Assembly (NCBI GenBank): GCA_021784995.1
Contig: JAJYHA010000215.1
Coordinates: 1 to 6,842, forward strand
Direction of reading: 5' to 3'
Source of the DNA: Myxococcales bacterium
GTDB taxonomy: Bacteria > Myxococcota > Myxococcia > Myxococcales > Anaeromyxobacteraceae
Length of the DNA stretch: 6,842 bases
Positions 1 to 6,842 of the stretch are shown here, piece after piece; positions within the stretch are counted from its first letter, which is position 1, and every line of letters begins with the position of its first letter. A model generated the notes under the pieces. It made no database searches. It was given only the letters and a program-made list of their open reading frames with translations, and was not told the origin of the DNA. The translations under genes and the position numbers were made by a program.

Positions 1-73
1 GGGGCGTAGCGCAGCCTGGTAGCGCGCCTGCCTTGGGCGCAGGAGGTCGCGGGTCCGAATCCCGCCGCCCCGA
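1..73 (+). tRNA. tRNA-Pro (anticodon TGG), 5' base cut off by window edge
   Basis: This gene decodes proline CCN codons. The anticodon stem CCTGC/GCAGG encloses the loop CTTGGGC, giving anticodon TGG. The 3' acceptor strand CGCCCCG (66-72) pairs with GGGGCG at the left edge if one further C lies just outside the window, so only nucleotide 1 of the tRNA is missing. The discriminator base is A at 73 and no CCA is encoded. The T-stem GCGGG/CCCGC (49-53/61-65) is perfect, but the loop reads TCCGAAT rather than TTCGAAT, so the usual T at tRNA position 55 is C. The D-arm (TAGCGCAGCCTGGTAGCGC) is normal for tRNA-Pro. The fold otherwise looks functional. Confidence 0.95.
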
Positions 74-163
74 CTCTTTGACATGATGGTGGTGTGCAGC
101 CTGGAGGTGCGGGGCGGGCATGAGGCGTTTCGGCGCCGCGGGCTGACGCGGAGGGTATCTTCA

Positions 164-240
164 GCGCCCGTAGCTCAGCTGGATAGAGCAGCGGCCTTCT
201 AAGCCGCGGGTCGGGGGTTCGACTCCCTCCGGGCGCGCCA
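164..240 (+). tRNA. tRNA-Arg (anticodon TCT), CCA encoded
   Basis: The acceptor strands GCGCCCG (164-170) and CGGGCGC (230-236) pair perfectly, with discriminator G at 237 and an encoded CCA at 238-240. The anticodon stem GCGGC/GCCGC holds the loop CTTCTAA, so the anticodon is TCT and the tRNA reads AGA/AGG arginine codons. The T-loop is standard (TTCGACT), with one G-T pair in the T-stem. AGA/AGG codons are very rare in the neighbouring genes; the only one I noticed is an AGG early in lon. This tRNA therefore serves a minor codon family. It may be co-transcribed with the upstream tRNA-Pro, because no clear terminator or complete promoter lies in the 90 bases between them. Confidence 0.97.
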
Positions 241-296
241 GCTCGCGCGCCGGTGCGGGCCGCGCCGCCAGGACGCGGCCGGGCGAGGCGCGGTCG

Positions 297-325
297 TTGA
301 CAGCCCGGGTGGGCGCTGGTAGATC
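297..325 (+). promoter_or_regulatory. candidate sigma-70 promoter for tRNA-Lys
   Basis: A perfect -35 box, TTGACA (297-302), is followed after 17 bases by TAGATC (320-325), which matches the TATAAT -10 box at three positions including the leading TA. Transcription would start near 332, about 30 bases before the mature tRNA-Lys. The leader then holds a small hairpin, CTCGG/CCGAG (334-338/344-348). A consensus -35 at the right spacing in such GC-rich DNA makes this the best promoter in the window. There is no experimental support. Confidence 0.6.
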
Positions 326-363
326 GGCGCACCCTCGGCCACCCCGAGCGGAACGTCTCAGCC

Positions 364-436
364 GGGCGCGTAGCTCAACTGGCAGAGCAATGGACTCTTA
401 ATCCATAGGTTGAAGGTTCGATTCCTTCCGCGCTCA
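364..436 (+). tRNA. tRNA-Lys (anticodon CTT)
   Basis: The anticodon stem ATGGA/TCCAT encloses the loop CTCTTAA, giving anticodon CTT, which reads AAG. AAG is essentially the only lysine codon used in the protein genes downstream, so this is the major lysine tRNA. The acceptor GGGCGCG (364-370) pairs with CGCGCTC (429-435), with one G-T pair at the second position, and the discriminator is A436. The T-arm GAAGG-TTCGATT-CCTTC is canonical. CCA is not encoded. The gene sits between a candidate promoter (297-325) and an intrinsic terminator (441-477), so it looks like a single-gene transcription unit. Confidence 0.97.
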
Positions 437-440
437 CAGG

Positions 441-477
441 GACGGCGGGGCCAGCGCGGCCCCGCCGTCTCGCTTTT
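441..477 (+). terminator. Rho-independent terminator after tRNA-Lys
   Basis: A perfect 12-bp GC-rich stem (GACGGCGGGGCC, 441-452, with GGCCCCGCCGTC, 458-469) closes a five-base loop and is followed by TCGCTTTT (470-477). It begins five bases after the tRNA-Lys 3' end. The T-tract lies only on the + strand side, so it should stop transcription leaving tRNA-Lys. On the - strand the stem is not followed by T's, so it would not be a good terminator for the convergent sspB-like gene. Confidence 0.88.
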
Positions 478-521
478 CGGGGCCCCGGCGGCCTCCGCCC
501 GGGCCTCGGCGGCCGGCCCCC

Positions 522-929
522 TCAGTCCTTCTTCCCGCCCTCGATGACGCCGAAGCGGCGCCGGGGGCGCGGGGGGGCCACCAGGATCCCGCCCACCACC
601 GCGCTCCACGGGACCGCGCAGTCGTGGCGCCGGCCCCGGAACGTGAGGGTGCAGCGGAGCCCCCACTCGTCCATCATGAGCTCCGGGGTGTCCCGGCCGA
701 CCACCAGGTTGAGCCGGACCAGGGGCTCGTCCTGCAGGAACTCCGGGAGCTCCGCGCCCGGGGTCGCCGGCGCCGCGATCACGCACTCCACGCGCGCGGC
801 GCTCCGGCAGGCCTCGAGCATCTCGGCGGTCCGGCGCTGGAGGGCGAGCAGCTCGAGCGCCCCCTCGGACCAGCCGGGGCAGGTGGCCGGGCAGGGGGCG
901 TCGGCGGGGTGGTCGTGGGTCGTCGGCAT
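522..929 (-). CDS. sspB: SspB-like ClpXP adaptor (stringent starvation protein B family)
   Basis: The likely role is a small cytoplasmic adaptor that tethers substrates such as ssrA-tagged proteins to ClpX. The 135-residue product has a variable N-terminus (1-60), then a stretch typical of the SspB fold at about 61-118: LPEFLQDEPLVRLNL, MMDEWGLRCTLTFRG, and the signature CAVPWSAV (104-111). As I recall it, deltaproteobacterial SspB proteins carry the pattern DExG...ATLSF...CxVPWSAV at this point. A basic tail (121-135, with FGVIEGGKKD) follows, in the position of the ClpX-binding tail of E. coli SspB. The ATG at 929 is preceded by a GAGGA ribosome site (936-940) six bases away, and the stop is TGA. 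The gene is convergent with tRNA-Lys and divergent from tRNA-Leu and the tig-clpP-clpX operon, so it has its own promoter, which I could not identify. Six cysteines is unusual for such a small cytoplasmic protein. Family membership rests on motif recognition, and substrate specificity is unknown. Confidence 0.8.
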   Translation of the reverse strand: MPTTHDHPADAPCPATCPGWSEGALELLALQRRTAEMLEACRSAARVECVIAAPATPGAELPEFLQDEPLVRLNLVVGRDTPELMMDEWGLRCTLTFRGRRHDCAVPWSAVVGGILVAPPRPRRRFGVIEGGKKD

Positions 930-998
930 CGGCCGTCCTCTGTACCATCCCCGCCCGGGCGCCGTCCCCTCCGTGCGTGTGGTACACAGGGCCCCACC

Positions 999-1080
999 GG
1001 GCGGGTGGCGGAACTGGCAGACGCGCGGGACTTAGGATCCCGTGCCGCGAGGCGTGAGGGTTCGACCCCCTCCCCGCCCA
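999..1080 (+). tRNA. tRNA-Leu (anticodon TAG)
   Basis: This is a class II tRNA with a long variable arm (GCC-GCGA-GGC, about 1044-1053). The acceptor GGGCGGG (999-1005) pairs perfectly with CCCGCCC (1073-1079), and the discriminator A is at 1080. The anticodon stem CGGGA/TCCCG holds the loop CTTAGGA, so the anticodon is TAG, nominally reading CTA and able to wobble to other CTN codons. The T-arm is GAGGG-TTCGACC-CCCTC. CCA is not encoded. It lies 66 bases before tig, with no terminator-like hairpin between, so some transcription could run from tRNA-Leu into the protein operon. Confidence 0.96.
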
Positions 1081-1087
1081 TTTCCGC

Positions 1088-1116
1088 TTGACCCGGACGG
1101 GCGCCGAACGTACCTC
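1088..1116 (+). promoter_or_regulatory. candidate promoter of the tig-clpP-clpX-lon operon
   Basis: TTGACC (1088-1093) is a near-consensus -35 box. With a 17-base spacer it faces TACCTC (1111-1116), a weak -10 box that matches only the initial TA. The following TCTAGC is an alternative. The leader from a start near 1123 would be only about 24 bases. The position, immediately after tRNA-Leu and before tig, is where an operon promoter is expected. The -10 match is poor, so this is tentative. Confidence 0.4.
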
Positions 1117-1146
1117 TAGCCGCTTTCCCGCACTCGAAAGAAGCGA

Positions 1147-2436
1147 ATGAAGACCACCGTCGAGACCACCTCCCCCATCGAGCGCAAGCTCTCCATCGAG
1201 GTCGAGCCGGAGCGGGTCGCCGCGGAGCTCGATCGCGCGTACACGGCGCTCGGTCGCCGGGTGACCCTCCGGGGCTTCCGGCCCGGCCACGTCCCCCGCC
1301 ACGTCCTCGAGCGGACCTACCGCGCCGAGGTCGAGGGGGAGGTGGTGGAGAAGGTCGTCCAGTCGAGCTTCACCGAGGCGGCGACCGCGGAGGGGATCGA
1401 GCCGGTCGCGCCGCCGCAGGTCTCCATCGAGGGCGCCATCGCCGCCGGGGTCCCGCTCCGCTTCTCCGCCCGCGTCGAGGTCCGCCCGCGGATCGAGCCG
1501 AAGGAGTGGCGCGGGCTGGCGGTCACCCGGCCGGCGGCGACCGTCACCGACGAGCTGGTCGCCGCCGAGCTGCTCCGCCTCCAGGAGGCCCACGCCCAGC
1601 TCGAGCCGGTCGAGGGGCGCGAGGTCGCCGAGGAGGGGGACTGGGCGGTCGTCGATCACGTCGGGACGATCGACGGCGCGCCCTTCGAGGGCTCGACCGC
1701 CGAGGGGGTCACGGTCCGGGTCTCGGCCGGGAGCGTCGAGGACGGCCACCTCCCGGTCCTGGCCGGCCGCCGCATCGGCGAGTCGGCCGAGTTCGACGAG
1801 CCGTTCCCGGCGGAGCACCGCAACCCGGCGCTCCGCGGCCGGACCGCCCACGTCAAGGTGACCCTCCGCGCCCTCAAGGCGAAGCGGTCGCCGGAGCTCG
1901 ACGACGCCTTCGCGGCGCGGGTGGGGGTCGACGGGGTGGAGACGCTCGAGGCGCTGCGCGCCCGGCTCCGCGCCGATCTCGAGAAGCGGGAGGCGCGCCG
2001 GGCCGAGGGGGAGTTCCGCGACGCCCTGGTGAAGGCGGCGCTCGCCCGGAACGAGTTCGAGGTGCCCCCCTCGCTGGTGGAGCGGGCCATCGACACGATG
2101 CTCGAGGGGACCGCCGAGCGGTTCGCCCGGATGGGGGTCGACCTCGCCCAGCTGGAGCTCGACGTCGCCCGGCTGCGGGCCGACCTGCGCGAGCAGGCGC
2201 TCCTGCAGGTGCGCGGGGGGATCCTCCTCGACGCGATCGCCACCGCCGAGGGGGTGCAGGTGACCGAGGAGGACCTCGCCGCCGAGGCGGGGCGGCTCGC
2301 CGCGGAGATGGGCGTCCCGCTCCAGAAGGTCCAGAAGCAGCTGCGCGGCAAGGACGCGCGCGCCGCCCTGGAGAGCCGGGTGCGCGAGGAGAAGGCCTTC
2401 TCCCTGCTCGCCCAGGCCGCCACCGTCCAGTCCTGA
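1147..2436 (+). CDS. tig: trigger factor, ribosome-associated chaperone
   Basis: Trigger factor docks on ribosomal protein L23 at the exit tunnel and shields nascent chains. The 429 residues match the usual family length. The N-terminal ribosome-binding domain (1-about 115) carries the docking signature GFRPGHVP at 43-50, exactly where E. coli has GFRKGKVP. An FKBP-type domain spans about 160-243 ([14 protein letters not shown] near 170-183). The C-terminal chaperone arms (about 115-160 and 244-429) begin with the conserved SPELDDAFA segment and are rich in charged helices. The FKBP pocket is degenerate: by eye, positions equal to E. coli F168, F198, Y221 and F233 are H171, H201, H224 and V236, and the loop usually reading IPGFE is EDGHL. 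Prolyl-isomerase activity is probably lost, while the chaperone role should remain. The ATG is preceded by a modest GAAAGAAG ribosome site. It is the first gene of the operon, 19 bases before clpP. Confidence 0.96.
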   Translation: MKTTVETTSPIERKLSIEVEPERVAAELDRAYTALGRRVTLRGFRPGHVPRHVLERTYRAEVEGEVVEKVVQSSFTEAATAEGIEPVAPPQVSIEGAIAAGVPLRFSARVEVRPRIEPKEWRGLAVTRPAATVTDELVAAELLRLQEAHAQLEPVEGREVAEEGDWAVVDHVGTIDGAPFEGSTAEGVTVRVSAGSVEDGHLPVLAGRRIGESAEFDEPFPAEHRNPALRGRTAHVKVTLRALKAKRSPELDDAFAARVGVDGVETLEALRARLRADLEKREARRAEGEFRDALVKAALARNEFEVPPSLVERAIDTMLEGTAERFARMGVDLAQLELDVARLRADLREQALLQVRGGILLDAIATAEGVQVTEEDLAAEAGRLAAEMGVPLQKVQKQLRGKDARAALESRVREEKAFSLLAQAATVQS

Positions 2437-2455
2437 ACCGAGAGGGAGCGACGCG

Positions 2456-3067
2456 ATGCCCTACATCCCGATGCCGTTCGTGGTCGAGCAGACCCACCGC
2501 GGCGAGCGCAGCTACGACATCTACAGCCGGCTCCTCAAGGACCGGATCGTCTTCCTCGGCACCCCGGTGGACGACGACGTCGCCAACGTGATCATCGCCC
2601 AGCTCCTCTTCCTCGAGTCGGAGGACCCGGACAAGGACATCAACCTCTACATCAACAGCCCCGGGGGCTCGGTCTCCTCCGGCATGGCGATCTACGACAC
2701 GATGCAGTACGTGAAGCCGGCCGTCTCGACCATCTGCCTGGGCCAGGCGGCCAGCATGGGGGCCTTCCTGCTGGCCGGCGGCGCGCAGGGCAAGCGCTTC
2801 GCGCTCCCGAACGCGCGGGTGATGATCCACCAGCCCTCGGGCGGGGCGGGTGGGCAGGCCACCGACATCGAGATCCAGGCCAAGGAGATCCTGCGCCTCA
2901 AGAAGCGGCTCAACGAGCTCCTGGCCGCGAACGCGCGCCAGCCGCTCGATCGGATCGAGCGGGACACCGAGCGGGACTACTTCATGAGCGCCGCCGAGGC
3001 GAAGGAGTACGGCCTCGTCGACGAGGTGATCTCCTCGAAGAAGGCGGCGGGGCCGAAGGCCGGCTAG
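2456..3067 (+). CDS. clpP: ATP-dependent Clp protease proteolytic subunit ClpP
   Basis: ClpP is the serine peptidase that forms a double heptameric barrel and degrades chains fed in by ClpX. The 203 residues fit the family. The catalytic triad is visible: S100 in [12 protein letters not shown]125 in [10 protein letters not shown] and D174 in [10 protein letters not shown]. The spacing of 25 and 49 residues is identical to E. coli. The oxyanion and strand region [19 protein letters not shown] (about 66-84) and the handle helix [18 protein letters not shown] (about 133-150) are intact. The N-terminus ([19 protein letters not shown]) is short, so any self-cleaved propeptide is only a few residues. 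The start is supported by AGAGGGAG (2441-2448). It lies 19 bases after tig and 42 bases before clpX, as expected for one transcript. A second ClpP elsewhere in the genome cannot be excluded. Confidence 0.98.
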   Translation: MPYIPMPFVVEQTHRGERSYDIYSRLLKDRIVFLGTPVDDDVANVIIAQLLFLESEDPDKDINLYINSPGGSVSSGMAIYDTMQYVKPAVSTICLGQAASMGAFLLAGGAQGKRFALPNARVMIHQPSGGAGGQATDIEIQAKEILRLKKRLNELLAANARQPLDRIERDTERDYFMSAAEAKEYGLVDEVISSKKAAGPKAG

Positions 3068-3095
3068 AATGTTCCGGGGGCCCGGGCCGGGCGCC

Positions 3096-3109
3096 GAGGA
3101 GAGACCGCC

Positions 3110-3112
<3 letters not shown>
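3096..3112 (+). promoter_or_regulatory. ribosome binding site and GTG start of clpX
   Basis: GAGGAGAG (3096-3103) precedes the GTG at 3110-3112 by six bases. No ATG lies at a usable place, and a start here puts the zinc-finger cysteines at residues 9, 12, 31 and 34, as in other ClpX proteins. This fixes GTG as the start. Confidence 0.85.
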
Positions 3113-4348
<1,236 letters not shown>

Positions 4349-4369
4349 CGCCGGGCCCGCCCGCCTCCC

Positions 4370-4390
4370 GGGGGGTCGGGCCGGGCGGGG
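4370..4390 (+). other. potential G-quadruplex motif in the clpX-lon gap
   Basis: Four G-runs of 6, 3, 3 and 4 bases are separated by loops TC, CC and C (4370-4375, 4378-4380, 4383-4385, 4387-4390). This satisfies the standard G3+N1-7 pattern with very short loops, on the coding (mRNA-like) strand. It ends 15 bases before the lon Shine-Dalgarno sequence. The same bases can instead form an 8-bp stem (CCCGCCCG 4356-4363 with CGGGCGGG 4382-4389), so two structures compete. No T-tract follows, so this is not a terminator. Confidence 0.5.
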
Positions 4391-4405
4391 CGCGGCCGCG
4401 GCACG

Positions 4406-4416
4406 AAGGAGGCGGC

Positions 4417-4419
<3 letters not shown>
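4406..4419 (+). promoter_or_regulatory. strong ribosome binding site and GTG start of lon
   Basis: AAGGAGG (4406-4412) is a full match to the anti-Shine-Dalgarno of 16S rRNA and lies four bases before GTG (4417-4419), slightly close but workable. The next in-frame ATG (4516) would remove the first strand of the Lon N-domain, so GTG at 4417 is the start. It is the best ribosome site of the operon. Confidence 0.85.

Positions 4420-6842
<2,423 letters not shown>

Noticed and set aside
78..161. TTGACA (78-83) and TATCTT (156-161) as a promoter for tRNA-Arg
   Set aside because: No -10-like sequence lies 16-19 bases after the TTGACA. TATCTT is only three bases before the mature tRNA, which would place transcription start inside the gene.
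258..280. GC hairpin (GGCCGCG/CGCGGCC, nine-base loop) after tRNA-Arg
   Set aside because: There is no following T-tract, and such stems are frequent by chance in this GC-rich DNA, so it is not called as a terminator.
544..1091. Two + strand frames (544-1035 and 624-1091) opposite the SspB-like gene
   Set aside because: Both overlap tRNA-Leu and have arginine- and proline-rich translations typical of GC shadows. The - strand frame contains the SspB family motif and a ribosome site.
1130..1135. GCACTC before tig, resembling half of a CIRCE heat-shock operator
   Set aside because: The inverted partner GAGTGC at nine-base spacing is absent, and the flanking TTA of the CIRCE consensus is missing.
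358..1851. A 497-codon - strand frame across tRNA-Lys, sspB, tRNA-Leu and tig
   Set aside because: It runs through two tRNA genes and overlaps clear genes in other frames. Its product is Arg/Gly/Pro/Asp-rich with no family resemblance.
1506..2591. A 361-codon + strand frame overlapping tig and the start of clpP
   Set aside because: It is a +2 frame shadow made almost wholly of R, G, A and P, overlapping two certain genes.
3083..3093. The 11-mer CGGGCCGGGCG in the clpP-clpX gap, repeated at 4377-4387 in the clpX-lon gap
   Set aside because: It is a low-complexity GC word at different distances from the two starts. The clpP-clpX copy has only three G-runs, so no G-quadruplex is possible there.

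Overview
The window reads as a core-chromosome segment from a very GC-rich bacterium. G or C fills almost every third codon position, and overall GC looks like roughly 70% or more by eye. The order tRNA genes - tig - clpP - clpX - lon is the classic proteostasis cluster, and an upstream tRNA block of this kind is familiar from deltaproteobacteria and myxobacteria. The Lon protein closely resembles my memory of Myxococcus LonV, including the ICTANTM...[15 protein letters not shown] stretch. A myxobacterial source, perhaps Anaeromyxobacter-like given the GC content, is my inference; no database was searched.

Layout. Positions 1-436 carry three tRNA genes on the + strand: Pro(UGG), which lacks its first base at the window edge, Arg(UCU) with encoded CCA, and Lys(CUU). 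A good sigma-70-type promoter precedes tRNA-Lys, and a perfect 12-bp-stem intrinsic terminator follows it at 441-477. Positions 522-929 on the - strand encode a 135-residue SspB-like protein, the only gene pointing the other way. A class II tRNA-Leu(UAG) lies at 999-1080, followed within 10 bases by a candidate promoter for the main operon. From 1147 to the right edge, four co-directional genes follow with gaps of 19, 42 and 68 bases: trigger factor (tig), the ClpP peptidase, the ClpX unfoldase and the Lon protease. lon is open at the right end but is nearly complete, with all catalytic residues inside the window.

How the genes fit together. Trigger factor meets nascent chains at the ribosome. 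ClpX recognises, unfolds and threads proteins into ClpP. Lon degrades misfolded and regulatory proteins. The SspB-like product is expected to be an adaptor that delivers tagged substrates, such as ssrA-tagged chains from stalled ribosomes, to the ClpX zinc domain. The window thus holds a compact protein quality-control set with a likely ClpXP adaptor next to its target protease, beside translation (tRNA) genes.

I see no mobile element, CRISPR array, phage gene or exotic new system. The points most worth a second look are the SspB-like adaptor, a trigger factor whose prolyl-isomerase pocket has lost its aromatic residues, a tRNA-Pro with C in place of the near-universal T55, and a potential RNA G-quadruplex just upstream of lon.
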